Source: Firmicutes bacterium UBA5493 (GTDB lineage Bacteria; Bacillota; Limnochordia; Darwinibacteriales; Darwinibacteriaceae). Taken from it: a DNA stretch of 64,000 nt. The stretch is from the NCBI GenBank assembly GCA_002424045.1, contig DIPH01000042.1:4082-68081 (forward strand), read 5' to 3'. Position 1 is the first letter of the stretch; each line of letters starts with the position of its first letter. Below the pieces are notes generated by a model, which was given only the letters and a program-made list of their open reading frames with translations, was not told the DNA's origin and made no database searches. The position numbers and the translations under genes are program-made. This document shows, in pieces, positions 55,743 through 64,000 of this stretch.

Positions 55743-56945
55743 ATGGAGTTCCTAGAAATCCCCATTGTTCGAGATATTCTGATTCTCGTCTTTGCCCTCG
55801 CCATCAGTGCCGTTGCTTTTCGACTCGTGAGGACGTATTTGCTGGAGTGGTTGTATCGCCTGTTTCGTAAGACGCCTACCAAGTGGGATGACTTTGTTAT
55901 AGAGGCGGGAGTGTTCAAAACCTTTGCTATGGTCATCCCCGGGATCATCATGTTTCGAGCGACTCCCTTCTTACAGGTCATAGCAGACCCTGTCAATCAG
56001 CTGCTTAAGGTTCTTGTCATCTTTGTGCTGGCTGTAACTTTGGACCGCCTCATGAAGGCGGGGCTCAAAATTTACGGCACCTTTCGCATATCGGATCGTA
56101 TGCCTATCAAAGGATTTGTGCAGATTTTACAAATCGCCATGTGGGTCTTTGCCGGAACAGCCATCTTCTCTTTGCTCTTAGGACAATCGCCCTGGGCCCT
56201 CCTTGGTGGACTTGGTGCTTTGAGTGCTGTATTGATCTTAGTCTTCCAAGATACGATCTTATCCTTTTTTGCCGGAATCCAACTCACTCTCAATGATCAG
56301 GTGCGAGTGGGTGATTGGATTGAGGCACCCAAGTTTGGGGCCGATGGTGATGTGGTAGAAGTGGCTTTACACTATGTAAAGGTGCGAAACTGGGACCGCT
56401 CCATTACCACCATTCCCACCCACAAATTGGCCCAAGACTCCTTTGTCAACTGGCGGGGCATGTTTGAGGGAGGAGGCCGACGCATCAAACGGTCTATTCT
56501 CATTGATCAGACCAGTGTCCGGTTTTTAGACCAGGAACTCTTTGAACATCTGAGCGATATTGAGCTGCTCCAGGATTATCTAAGCAGCAAGATGAAGGAA
56601 ATCGCAGAATATAACAGGGTACATAACATCCAAGCCTCTGTGGTCAATGGACGTCATCTAACCAATTTGGGGACCTTCCGAGCATACCTAGTAGCTTACT
56701 TGCGGGCCCATCCAGCCATTAACCAAAACCTGATCATGATTGTTCGTCAATTGGCTCCTACTCCCAATGGGCTGCCCATGGAGATTTATGCCTTTACGAA
56801 AGATGTGGGATGGGTGAACCACGAAGGTGTGGCTGCGGATGTCTTCGACCATGTCTTAGCTATTGTGTCCGAATTTGATCTTAGGGTGTTCCAAGCTCCT
56901 GGGGGTCATGACCTGGCTAGGCTTGTGCGGGAAAGGAGTTTGTAA
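55743..56945 (+). CDS. MscS-family small-conductance mechanosensitive channel
   Basis: A 400-residue protein. ATG 55743 follows AGGAGG; upstream in-frame starts lie inside the permease gene. It has about five helices. The pore helix and beta domain are clear: ALLGGLGALSAVLILVFQDT, FFAGIQLTLNDQVRVGDWIE, VALHYVKVRNWDRSITTIPT and HKLAQDSFVNWRGM. The long C-terminal domain resembles the YbdG/YjeP-type branch. It opens on hypo-osmotic shock. It follows the ABC exporter by 10 nt. Confidence 0.9.
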   Translation: MEFLEIPIVRDILILVFALAISAVAFRLVRTYLLEWLYRLFRKTPTKWDDFVIEAGVFKTFAMVIPGIIMFRATPFLQVIADPVNQLLKVLVIFVLAVTLDRLMKAGLKIYGTFRISDRMPIKGFVQILQIAMWVFAGTAIFSLLLGQSPWALLGGLGALSAVLILVFQDTILSFFAGIQLTLNDQVRVGDWIEAPKFGADGDVVEVALHYVKVRNWDRSITTIPTHKLAQDSFVNWRGMFEGGGRRIKRSILIDQTSVRFLDQELFEHLSDIELLQDYLSSKMKEIAEYNRVHNIQASVVNGRHLTNLGTFRAYLVAYLRAHPAINQNLIMIVRQLAPTPNGLPMEIYAFTKDVGWVNHEGVAADVFDHVLAIVSEFDLRVFQAPGGHDLARLVRERSL

Positions 56946-56946
56946 A

Positions 56947-57894
56947 ATGGCAGACTATGTGAGACGAGAGTATCCCCAGTGGTCTTGGTCCTTCTCGCGG
57001 CAGCAGACGCTAACAAGCTGCCTGCGGCGCTATTATTACAACTATTATGGGTCCCATAATGGCTGGGAGTCGGGTGCTACGGCTGAAGCTGCCCTAGCCT
57101 ATCGTTTGAAAAAACTCAGTAATTTGTACCTTGTCTTAGGCGATGCCCTACATAAGAGTGCCTACTATATGGTGGAACGGGTGCTAGCAGGAAAAGTGCT
57201 TCCAGGGGCCGACTTCGTAGAAGAAGAGATTCGGAGGCAGCTTAGGAAGGTATGGAAGTCCTCACGGGATGATAGGGATTTATTTCTACGGCGTCCGAAT
57301 CGGGTCGATATGCTTCAAGAGTTTTACTACCAAATGGAGGTCAGCGAGGAGACATTAGCCAAGATTAACGAGAGGATTAAGCAGGTGTCAAGGGCCATTG
57401 TGGCTTCAACTGTCTGGGGCGAGCTGGGCGCACGTGGTGTGGAGTTGATTTCTTGCGAGCAATTTGATACCTTCACAATTGATGGGACCCCAGTTTTTGC
57501 TGTTCCTGATCTATTGTATAGAAGCTCCGAAGGTAGCTGGACGATTGTGGATTGGAAGACAGGTGATGAGGTAGGGGACAATCAAGACCAAGTGGCCCTT
57601 TATGCCCTGTATGTCCAGAATAAGCATAAAGTACCGGCAGAGAAGATCATCGCACGCCTAGAATATCTTAGTCTGCAGACGCAAAGACAATTGACCTTTA
57701 CACCAGAGGACCTTATGGTGGTGGAGGAAAAGGCTAGAGCTAGCATGAAGAAGATGCGGGACCTCTTAATCGATCCCGCAGAGAATATTCCCAAGTCCAA
57801 AAAAGCCTTTGTCTTAACGGATTCTAGAGGGCTTTGTCCATGGTGTAATTTTTACGAGCTCTGCAAGGGTGAATTAGAACGGAGCGTTTCCTAA
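56947..57894 (+). CDS. PD-(D/E)XK nuclease with Cas4/AddB-like Fe-S cysteines
   Basis: A 315-residue protein. ATG 56947 follows AAAGGAG, one nt after the mscS stop. The nuclease core is FAVPDLLYRSSEGSWTIVDW plus KTGDE, then DNQDQVALYALYVQ. Cys25, Cys297, Cys300 and Cys306 (CPWCNFYELC) reproduce the C...CxxC-x5-C iron-sulfur staple of AddB and Cas4. It is a RecB-type nuclease that stands alone: no helicase, cas1/cas2 or repeat array is nearby. A role in DNA repair is likely. It overlaps the converging HAD gene by 21 nt. Confidence 0.82.
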   Translation: MADYVRREYPQWSWSFSRQQTLTSCLRRYYYNYYGSHNGWESGATAEAALAYRLKKLSNLYLVLGDALHKSAYYMVERVLAGKVLPGADFVEEEIRRQLRKVWKSSRDDRDLFLRRPNRVDMLQEFYYQMEVSEETLAKINERIKQVSRAIVASTVWGELGARGVELISCEQFDTFTIDGTPVFAVPDLLYRSSEGSWTIVDWKTGDEVGDNQDQVALYALYVQNKHKVPAEKIIARLEYLSLQTQRQLTFTPEDLMVVEEKARASMKKMRDLLIDPAENIPKSKKAFVLTDSRGLCPWCNFYELCKGELERSVS

Positions 57895-58488
57895 GAATGA
57901 GGCAATATGTCCTTGTACCTCAAGCCAGTCCTTCACAAGGGGCAGGGAGGTTTTGTAATCAAGGTTGTGGGAGGCATGAAAGAGAAGGGTGTAAACACCG
58001 TTGCGTGCCGTATCTTCGACGTTTTCCACCTTGTCATCGACGAAAAACCCGACACGTAGCTCTTTGCAAAGGGCTCCCTTTGAGTAGGACTGTTTGGACG
58101 ACGGACTCATGAAAAGAGTGTGATAAGGAACGTTGTTGCGCTTGAGCCAGCTTTCTGTCACGGAGCGAAAACGCTCATCCCGGGCTGTAATCAGATGGAT
58201 GGTATGGTTGTGGTCCCTGAGAGTTTGGAGAGTCTCCGCTGCATGTTCCCTAATGGGTACCTGATCGAAAATGGTAGTAATGCGGGCTTTAAAGAATTCC
58301 TGGACTTCGCCTTTGCTCTTTCCAAAGGCGTCTTCTATATAGTAGGCGCGTTTTTTTGGTAGGGGAACGCCGAAATAGTCGCTCGCCTCCCGAATCCAAA
58401 TGCTGTACTCTCCATCATCGTCATGGGTGAGTACTCCATCAATATCAAAGCCAAAAACAGACGTTGAAATGGTCTTCGCCTCCTTCAA
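57874..58488 (-). CDS. HAD-superfamily phosphatase (5'-nucleotidase NT5C-like)
   Basis: A 198-204-residue enzyme with HAD motif I VFGFDIDGVLTHDDDGEYS, motif II LITARDERF, and motif III-IV VGFFVDDKVENVED. It probably dephosphorylates a nucleotide or related compound, as in NT5C/YqfW-like proteins. The start is uncertain: TTG 58488 overlaps the upstream stop but has no ribosome site, whereas ATT 58470 sits eight nt after AAGGAGG. Upstream in-frame codons within the methyltransferase gene are rejected. Confidence 0.8.
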   Translation of the reverse strand: MKEAKTISTSVFGFDIDGVLTHDDDGEYSIWIREASDYFGVPLPKKRAYYIEDAFGKSKGEVQEFFKARITTIFDQVPIREHAAETLQTLRDHNHTIHLITARDERFRSVTESWLKRNNVPYHTLFMSPSSKQSYSKGALCKELRVGFFVDDKVENVEDTARNGVYTLLFHASHNLDYKTSLPLVKDWLEVQGHIASFLGNAPF

Positions 58489-58982
58489 GCAAGCAAATTT
58501 GGTCCTAGTGTAACATTTTCTAGCTCTAGGAGCAAACGTTTCAAGTTGATCCCACCGCCATAGCCACCTAGGGAGCGTGTGCCCAGTACGCGATGGCAAG
58601 GGACGATAAGACTCACAGGGTTGGCCCCTACGGCTTGACCAACGGCCCGGTAGGCCTTTGTATTAAGGCGTTCTCCAATTCTCTTATAGGTCGTCACCCC
58701 GCCATGGGGAACCTTTCGAATTTCCTGCCACACCTTTTGTTGAAAGTCGGTACCAACTAACTGGAGGGGCCAGTCAAAATCGATTTTTCTGCCCCGAAAA
58801 TAGACGGCTAGATCTTCTTTGTAATGAGCCTGTAGTGGCTTTATGATCCAATCAGCATGGGGGAAGTGTTTGTCCAGCCAGTTTTTCGCGCTGTCTTCGT
58901 GAAATGTGCTGTAGACGAGCTTATCGTCTTCAAACCACATAAAAAGAGTTCCAAGTGGTGATTTATACATGGATTGTTGCAC
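58485..58982 (-). CDS. ogt: Methylated-DNA-protein cysteine methyltransferase
   Basis: A 165-residue suicide repair protein that takes the methyl group from O6-methylguanine. The acceptor Cys lies in VSLIVPCHRVLGTRSLGGY near residue 137, with the DNA-binding helix TYKRIGERLNTKAYRAVGQA before it. GTG 58982 is six nt after GAGGGA. It is first in a two-gene unit with the HAD gene and divergent from the MATE gene. Confidence 0.93.
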   Translation of the reverse strand: MQQSMYKSPLGTLFMWFEDDKLVYSTFHEDSAKNWLDKHFPHADWIIKPLQAHYKEDLAVYFRGRKIDFDWPLQLVGTDFQQKVWQEIRKVPHGGVTTYKRIGERLNTKAYRAVGQAVGANPVSLIVPCHRVLGTRSLGGYGGGINLKRLLLELENVTLGPNLLA

Positions 58983-59067
58983 AAAAAATCCCTCTTTCGT
59001 TGTATAATGAAAGTTACTTCGATGAATGAAGTTACATTCCTTCCGAAGGAGGAAAGGGGAGAGGGTT

Positions 59068-60429
59068 TTGGGATTAGAGCCTGGGTTGGTGGCGGGTCAA
59101 GTTGATACTCGCCGCAAGATTCTTCATTTGGCTTGGCCTGCCATTGTGGAGAATCTCTTACACACGATGGTGGGTATTGTAGATACTGCTATGGTCGGAC
59201 GATTGGGAGCAGCGTCTTTAGCCGCTGCAGGCTTGGGAAATCAAATTTCCATGCTCGGCCTCACGGTTTTCTCGGCCCTGGCAACGGGGAGTACGGCCTT
59301 GGTGGCTCGTCATATTGGCGCAAATGAATCTTCTAAGGCCAGTGACGTCGCTCGGCAATCTTTGGTGCTTGGTCTTTTTGTTTCTGGTACTGTCATGATT
59401 ACATTTCTTTTAACAGCTCGGGGACTTTTGGGAGTGCTCTTTAGCCGTTCCGAAGCGGATGTATTGAACATGGCTTCGATCTACGTGCGCATTGTAACTT
59501 TGGCAATGGTTTTAAATTACTTCTTGATAGTGATTAATGCTATTTTGCGGGGTGCAGGAGATACAAAGACTCCCATGCGTATCACGGCTTTAGTGAATGC
59601 GATTAATATCATTGGCAATACTATCTTTATCTATGGAATAGGTCCTGTCCCTGCCCTTGGTGTGAGCGGCGCTGCCATAGGTACCGCGATAGCCCAGGCT
59701 TCCGGTGGTGTGATGGCCTTACGGGTGCTTTTTCGACACCCAGTGCTCAGAGTGCGGATGACCGATTCCTTTAAGCCGGATCGGACAGTCATTCGACGTA
59801 TTGCCAATATTGGTATCCCCGCAGGGGCTGAACAGGGCATGATGCGCCTGGCCCAGCTGGTTTATACCATGATCGTTTCATCCTTGGGTACAGTATCCTA
59901 CGCGGCTCATCAGGTTGCGCTTAATGCTGAATCCCTATCCTTTATGCCAGGAGCTGGATTTGCCACGGCCTCCACCACCATGGTGGGGCAAAATCTTGGA
60001 GCTGGTTGTCCCAACGAGGCGGAGCAATCGGGCCATGTGGCCCGTAATTTGGGAATTCTCGTGATGTCCATTATGGGTGTGGTCTTCGTTTTAGTCCCAG
60101 AACCCATTGTCAGGATTTTTTCCAGCGACCCTGAGGTAATCCAACTGGCTACCGTTTGTTTGCGTTTAGTGGCCATTTCCCAGCCGGCATTGGCAACCTG
60201 GATGACCTTAGCTGGTGGTCTGCGCGGTGCAGGGGATACCCGGGCGATCTTGAAGATCGTCATTGTAGGTTTTGTCTTAGTCAGGGTAGGCTTGGCCTAT
60301 CTTTTAGCCATCCATCTGGGCTTTGGCCTGGTTGGGGCTTGGGTCGCAATGGTTGTCGACCTTTTCGTACGAGGTTTTCTCATTCAGAGGCGATTCAATA
60401 GAGGTGAATGGAAGGCGTTGAAAGTCTAA
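59068..60429 (+). CDS. MATE family efflux transporter
   Basis: A 453-residue protein with 12 predicted helices. TTG 59068 is preceded by AAAGGGGAGAGGG and further up by AAGGAGG; ATG 59026 has no ribosome site and lies only about 15 nt from the likely transcript start. Family blocks: ILHLAWPAIVENLLHTMVGI, VDTAMVGRLGAASLAAAGL, ILRGAGDTKTPM and, in the second half, GGLRGAGDTRAIL. It exports cationic compounds using Na+ or H+. A TATAAT box lies at 59003-59008. Confidence 0.9.
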   Translation: MGLEPGLVAGQVDTRRKILHLAWPAIVENLLHTMVGIVDTAMVGRLGAASLAAAGLGNQISMLGLTVFSALATGSTALVARHIGANESSKASDVARQSLVLGLFVSGTVMITFLLTARGLLGVLFSRSEADVLNMASIYVRIVTLAMVLNYFLIVINAILRGAGDTKTPMRITALVNAINIIGNTIFIYGIGPVPALGVSGAAIGTAIAQASGGVMALRVLFRHPVLRVRMTDSFKPDRTVIRRIANIGIPAGAEQGMMRLAQLVYTMIVSSLGTVSYAAHQVALNAESLSFMPGAGFATASTTMVGQNLGAGCPNEAEQSGHVARNLGILVMSIMGVVFVLVPEPIVRIFSSDPEVIQLATVCLRLVAISQPALATWMTLAGGLRGAGDTRAILKIVIVGFVLVRVGLAYLLAIHLGFGLVGAWVAMVVDLFVRGFLIQRRFNRGEWKALKV

Positions 60430-60446
60430 GGAAGGAGTGCTTATGA

Positions 60447-61547
60447 ATGAACAGATTTAACTATTTCATGCCCACAAGGATGGTGTATGGACAAGGAGTG
60501 GTAAAGGGCGCGGGAGAGAGTCTGGCCCTGGGGAAGAAAGCACTGATTGTAACTGGGAAGTCATCGGCCCGCTTAAGTGGGGCGCTAGACGATGTGTTAT
60601 CTGTGCTTCCTGGTGAGTATGTGATCTTTGATCAGGTGGAGAATAATCCTTCTGTGGAAACTGTGATTCAGGGCGGGGCCTTGGCGAAAGCGGAGGGTTG
60701 TGACTACGTCCTTGCCATTGGCGGGGGCTCACCCTTGGATGCAGCTAAGGTCATGGCTGTCCTGGCGGTAAACGAAGCCCATCCCTTAGAACTCTATAAA
60801 GGGGGCTGGAACAAGCGGGCTCTACCCATTGTGGCCATTCCCACAACGGCAGGTACTGGAAGTGAAGTGACCCAGTACGCTGTTTTGACCGTAGAAGAAG
60901 AGGAAACAAAAAAAGGCCTGAGCGGACCTGATTTGTTCCCCGAAGTGGCCTACTTAGATCCAAAGTATACGGAGTCATTGTCTCTAGATGTGACTATTGA
61001 TACGGCTGTTGACGCTTTATCCCACTTAGTCGAGAGTTACTTATGCAAGCGTGCCACAAGTGCCAGTGACTTGGTGGCCTTGCAGGGAATGGCCCTGTGG
61101 GGAACAGCCATACCAGCCTTGCGCAAAGGAGACGTTGATTTAAAAGCCAGGGATGCGCTCCTTTTAGCCTCAAGCTTAGGCGGTATTGCCATTGCCCAGA
61201 CAGGCACGGCACTGGTCCATGCCTTGGGTTACTCCTTAACCTACTATGATGGGTTCCCCCATGGCAGGGCGAACGCTGTCTGTATGAGAGCATACTTGGA
61301 GTATACGAAGTCGGTGGCACCAGAGCGTGTAGAGACCGTTTTGGAGCTTCTAGAGCTTACGTCAGTTGAAGCATTCGGTGAGCTGATGGAGGACTTGTTT
61401 GCAGACTATGTTGGAAAACTGAGGTTGAACCCAGATACCATCGAAAACTATGTCAAGAAAGCCATGCTAACGAATAATATCAAAAACTCACTAGGGGATC
61501 CCTCGGTAGAAGAGTTAACCAAAATACTTCAGACCAGTATAATGTAA
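60447..61547 (+). CDS. Iron-containing alcohol dehydrogenase
   Basis: A 366-residue group III alcohol dehydrogenase: YVLAIGGGSPLDAAKVMAV (NAD-binding GGGS), PTTAGTGSEVTQYAV, and metal ligands in DTAVDALSHLVESYL and HALGYSLTYYDGFPHGRANA. It should interconvert an alcohol and an aldehyde with NAD(P)H. The substrate is not visible. ATG 60447 follows AAGGAGTG, 17 nt after the MATE gene, so the two may be co-transcribed. Confidence 0.9.
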   Translation: MNRFNYFMPTRMVYGQGVVKGAGESLALGKKALIVTGKSSARLSGALDDVLSVLPGEYVIFDQVENNPSVETVIQGGALAKAEGCDYVLAIGGGSPLDAAKVMAVLAVNEAHPLELYKGGWNKRALPIVAIPTTAGTGSEVTQYAVLTVEEEETKKGLSGPDLFPEVAYLDPKYTESLSLDVTIDTAVDALSHLVESYLCKRATSASDLVALQGMALWGTAIPALRKGDVDLKARDALLLASSLGGIAIAQTGTALVHALGYSLTYYDGFPHGRANAVCMRAYLEYTKSVAPERVETVLELLELTSVEAFGELMEDLFADYVGKLRLNPDTIENYVKKAMLTNNIKNSLGDPSVEELTKILQTSIM

Positions 61548-61549
61548 AT

Positions 61550-61577
61550 ACAAAGGGGTCTAGCTAGACCCCTTTGT
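61550..61577. terminator. Perfect 28-bp palindrome between converging genes
   Basis: ACAAAGGGGTCTAG and its exact complement with no loop bases; in RNA it folds with a small apical loop. It lies between the dehydrogenase stop and the peptidase stop and probably terminates both. Confidence 0.75.
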
Positions 61578-61587
61578 GACCTACTTC

Positions 61588-62700
61588 TTAACTTGTGGTG
61601 ATGATACTGAGGACGTACTTGGCCGCTGCAACTAATTGCTCGACTGAAATGGCCTCTGATGTGGTATGGACATTGGTGTAGCCCATGCCCAGCACCACAG
61701 AGGGTATTCCGTAGCCATTAATGATGTTGGCGTCGCTTCCGCCTCCGGTCCTCTCCAGGCTAGGCTCAAGCCCGATGGCCTGGGCGGCTTTTAAGGCCAG
61801 CTTGACAGCAACATCATCTTCGCCTAGACCAAAGGCGCTATAACTATGGTCCACCTGAATGTCAGCCCAAGCGCCGTGGTCATGGCAGGTGCTGTTGATC
61901 GCTTCGACCATGTGATTGACCTGAACGTCAAGTTTATCATTATCAAGGGAACGGGCCTCGCCCCTTAACTCCACTTTGTCGGGTATAATATTCGTGGCTT
62001 CGCCGCCTTTGATCACTCCGATATTGGACGTTGTCTCTGGGTCAATTCGGCCGAGCTTCATTTTCGTAATGGCCTCTGCTGCCACTAAGATGGCGCTAAT
62101 ACCCTCCTCGGGGGCCACTCCGGCGTGGGAGGCCTTTCCGTGGATGGTAACCTGCAGTCCCTTTTGGGCTGGGGCAGCTGTCACGATAGTGCCCACAGGA
62201 CCTCCAGCATCCATGAAAAATCCGGCTTTGGCCTGGAATTGGCTAGCGTCCACCGATTTCGCTCCAAAAAGGCCCCCTTCTTCAGCTACGGTAAAGAGGA
62301 TTTCCAGACGTCCGTGGGGAATCCTCTGTTCTTGGATAATGCGAATGGCTTCTAAGATGGCTACAATACCAGCCACATCGTCAGCAGCTAAGATGGTGGT
62401 ACCGTCACTTGTGAATACGCCGTCTTTGAGTTGGGGTTTGATGCCTAGGCCAGGATGGACCCGGTCCATATGGGCACAGAAGAGTAATGCTGGTGCCTCT
62501 TTTTGACCCTCTAAAATGCCGATGACATTGCCCGACGTACCGCCGATTTTTTCACCAGCATCGTCTTCGGTGACGGCAAAACCAAGGGCCCCCATTTTGG
62601 CTATCAGGGCGTCAGCCATAAGTCGCTCGTCCTTGGAAGCACTGTCAATTTTCACGAGTTCCAAAAATTCGTCTACTAACCGTTGTTGATTTATTTCCAT
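61588..62700 (-). CDS. M20-family peptidase, PepT-like
   Basis: A 370-residue metallopeptidase: LLFCAHMDRVHPG (first metal His and Asp), ILAADDVAGIVAIL (bridging Asp), LFTVAEEGGLFGAK (catalytic Glu pair), FFMDAGGPVGTIV, and a final metal His in MGYTNVHTTSE. It resembles the tripeptidase T/YqjE-like group and should release amino acids from small peptides in the cytosol. ATG 62700 follows GGGAGGTTG. Confidence 0.88.
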   Translation of the reverse strand: MEINQQRLVDEFLELVKIDSASKDERLMADALIAKMGALGFAVTEDDAGEKIGGTSGNVIGILEGQKEAPALLFCAHMDRVHPGLGIKPQLKDGVFTSDGTTILAADDVAGIVAILEAIRIIQEQRIPHGRLEILFTVAEEGGLFGAKSVDASQFQAKAGFFMDAGGPVGTIVTAAPAQKGLQVTIHGKASHAGVAPEEGISAILVAAEAITKMKLGRIDPETTSNIGVIKGGEATNIIPDKVELRGEARSLDNDKLDVQVNHMVEAINSTCHDHGAWADIQVDHSYSAFGLGEDDVAVKLALKAAQAIGLEPSLERTGGGSDANIINGYGIPSVVLGMGYTNVHTTSEAISVEQLVAAAKYVLSIITTS

Positions 62701-62774
62701 ACTATCAACCTCCCTCTAACTGTGGTTTTCAACAAGGTTTATGAATTTCCTTCCAACAGAGAATACGAAACGGA

Positions 62775-63527
62775 ATGATACACATGGAGCAATTGGTAGG
62801 TCTTGTCTTACTAGCGGGGGAATTATTATTGACCTGCGGGGCTGAAATGTACAGGGTTGAGGAAACCATAGAGAGAATGGGCCGAGCTGCAGGTTTTGTT
62901 CAAGTAGAAGGATTCGCCACTCCCACGGGCCTGTTCATCTCTTTGCATGCCCCGAACGGACGCGTCTATACAAGGGTTAGGCGTATTCGTCGATCCCATA
63001 ACAACTTGTCTACCATTGCAGAGGTGAACTCCTTGAGTCGAGCCTTCTCTGAGGGAACGCTGACGGTGGATGAGGTGAGAGTAGAGCTCGAGCGATTACG
63101 CCAAGAAGGTGCTCCGGAAAGTCTTACTAGGCAGCTCATTGGAGGCGGAGGCGCTATGGCCTTCACCCTGATTTTCGGCGGTAATTGGTTTGAAGGTTTC
63201 ATTGCTGGAATAGTTGGTGCAATTGTCTTGGTCTTGGTTACTTGGCTCGACCGCTATCCGGTGCCTAAGGTGCTTCAGGCAGCCACAGGTGCTGCATTTG
63301 CTACCGCCTTGATAATGGGGATATCTAACGTTTTACCGATCCATCCCGATCTGACTACCCTCGGCGCGGTTATGGTGATGACGCCTGGCGTGGCCATGAC
63401 GACGGCCATTCGCGATCTTTTAAGTGGCGAGCTCCTCTCGGGGCTGAGTAGAAGCGCCGAAGCGTTATCTGTCTTCGTTGCCATTGCCACAGGCGTGGCC
63501 ATGGTGATACGTTTGGGGGGACGATAG
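62775..63527 (+). CDS. Threonine/serine exporter, ThrE N-terminal (YjjP-like) subunit
   Basis: A 250-residue protein: a soluble N-terminal domain (GELLLTCGAEMYRVEETIER, FATPTGLFISLHAPNG, RIRRSHNNLSTIAEVNSLSR) followed by about five helices. This is the DUF1212/ThrE_1 type. Together with the next gene it makes a split ThrE exporter of threonine, serine or a related metabolite (YjjPB in E. coli exports succinate). The ribosome site is weak. It is directly followed by the partner one nt later. Confidence 0.88.
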   Translation: MIHMEQLVGLVLLAGELLLTCGAEMYRVEETIERMGRAAGFVQVEGFATPTGLFISLHAPNGRVYTRVRRIRRSHNNLSTIAEVNSLSRAFSEGTLTVDEVRVELERLRQEGAPESLTRQLIGGGGAMAFTLIFGGNWFEGFIAGIVGAIVLVLVTWLDRYPVPKVLQAATGAAFATALIMGISNVLPIHPDLTTLGAVMVMTPGVAMTTAIRDLLSGELLSGLSRSAEALSVFVAIATGVAMVIRLGGR

Positions 63528-63528
63528 G

Positions 63529-63960
63529 ATGTTGGTCCAAGCTTTGATAGGTTTTATGGGGGCCATTACCTTCGCCCATATTTATCGAGTCCCCACTAAG
63601 CAGTTGTTTTATGCTGGACTCGTAGGATCCCTAGGGTGGACTATCTGCCTAATTACCAGGGAACTCTGGGGTGAAATCGGCGGGGTCTTTGCGGCTGCCA
63701 CTGCCGTTGCCATTTGTAGCGAGATGTTGGCCCGCAGGCGCAGGCAACCAGTTCTGGTCTTTCTTATTCCTGGCGTCATTCCTTTAGTTCCGGGGGGTAA
63801 GGCCTACTTGACCATGCTGAGTTTCTTGCAAGATGACTACGGGGAAGCTCTGGTATTACTTGTAACTACAGTGCTCTTAGCTGGTGCAGTGGCGGCAGGA
63901 ATTATCATTGCCAGTTCCATTTTTCGGCTTTATTCACGGGCCAAGCATGTGAGGAGGTAA
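63529..63960 (+). CDS. Threonine/serine exporter, ThrE C-terminal (YjjB-like) subunit
   Basis: A 143-residue protein with about five helices and the ThrE_2 block: ITFAHIYRVPTKQLFYAGLV, GSLGWTICLITRELWGEIGG and PVLVFLIPGVIPLVPGGKAY. It completes the exporter with the YjjP-like subunit. The length matches the family. Its stop overlaps the ribosome site of the next gene. Confidence 0.88.
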   Translation: MLVQALIGFMGAITFAHIYRVPTKQLFYAGLVGSLGWTICLITRELWGEIGGVFAAATAVAICSEMLARRRRQPVLVFLIPGVIPLVPGGKAYLTMLSFLQDDYGEALVLLVTTVLLAGAVAAGIIIASSIFRLYSRAKHVRR

Positions 63961-63964
63961 TTTT

Positions 63965-64000
63965 GTGGGAAACGGACAGATTGTAATAAGGTTTGATGGT
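63965..64000 (+). CDS. Start of a further gene, cut by the window edge
   Basis: GTG 63965 follows GAGGAGGT at a good distance and opens MGNGQIVIRFDG before the window ends. Twelve residues are too few to name it. The spacing suggests co-transcription with the ThrE-type pair. Confidence 0.5.
   Translation, partial: MGNGQIVIRFDG

Noticed and set aside
1..64000. CRISPR arrays, tRNA or rRNA genes, insertion sequences, prophage
   Set aside because: No regularly spaced repeats, cloverleaf-like segments, transposase motifs or phage structural genes were seen on either strand by eye; a dedicated tRNA scan was not possible.

Overview
The window looks like chromosomal DNA of an endospore-forming member of the Bacillota (clostridial or Limnochordia-like; the genus cannot be read from the sequence). 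The spore evidence is a complete ger germinant-receptor operon, a Tlp-type small acid-soluble protein, a YheC/YheD-type coat ATP-grasp protein, YjcZ-like transmembrane peptides and a DUF896 protein. Strong AGGAGG-type ribosome binding sites, many GTG/TTG starts and SigA-type promoters with 17-bp spacers fit this. G+C looks close to 50 percent. No rRNA, tRNA, CRISPR array, insertion sequence or prophage was seen; gene order is dense and operonic.

Layout. 0-2.3 kb: end of ccmF, then ccmABCD (System I cytochrome c maturation). 2.4-10.6 kb: a strongly expressed secreted FMN-binding-like protein, an Mbeg1-like hydrolase, an aminoglycoside-phosphotransferase-fold kinase, the MrfB/MrfA DNA-repair pair, and a secreted erythromycin-esterase/ChaN-like protein. 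10.6-12.8 kb: a spore-type island with three paralogous small proteins, two tiny transmembrane peptides and a YheC/YheD protein. 12.9-17.8 kb: superoxide dismutase, DUF896, Tlp, an SQR-like flavoprotein, a PAS-GGDEF-HD-GYP protein, and a peroxiredoxin whose catalytic codon is an in-frame TGA followed by a SECIS-like hairpin, so a selenoprotein. 18-30 kb: MFS transporter, leucyl aminopeptidase, thioesterase, a 24-residue Lys/Pro peptide with a structured leader, a Cache-HAMP-GGDEF-EAL protein, cardiolipin synthase, ResA-like thioredoxin plus CcdA, a relic of a GlpA-like oxidoreductase, tyrosine phenol-lyase and DegV. 30-34 kb: two sugar ABC permeases with a 5'-truncated binding protein, next to a cold-shock gene. 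34-37.5 kb: fliD, a flagellar-chaperone-like gene, a methyltransferase and a two-domain ComFB protein. 37.6-47 kb: glycogen phosphorylase, a sugar isomerase-like protein, gerA-gerC-gerD-like-gerB, and phosphoglucomutase. 47-53 kb: a double-HD protein, a split chromate transporter, and a TetR regulator with a peptide/nickel-type ABC operon lacking ATPase genes. 53-64 kb: an ABC-2 exporter, an MscS channel, a Cas4/AddB-like nuclease, a HAD phosphatase, a methylguanine methyltransferase, a MATE pump, an iron alcohol dehydrogenase, an M20 peptidase and a ThrE-type exporter pair.

How they may work together. Ccm with ResA/CcdA points to extracytoplasmic cytochrome c and thiol chemistry. SodA, the seleno-peroxiredoxin and the flavoprotein suggest oxygen and sulfide stress handling in an anaerobe. 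Three cyclic-di-GMP turnover proteins and a tandem ComFB protein beside fliD suggest second-messenger control of motility. Glycogen phosphorylase and phosphoglucomutase would connect storage glucan to glucose-6-phosphate.
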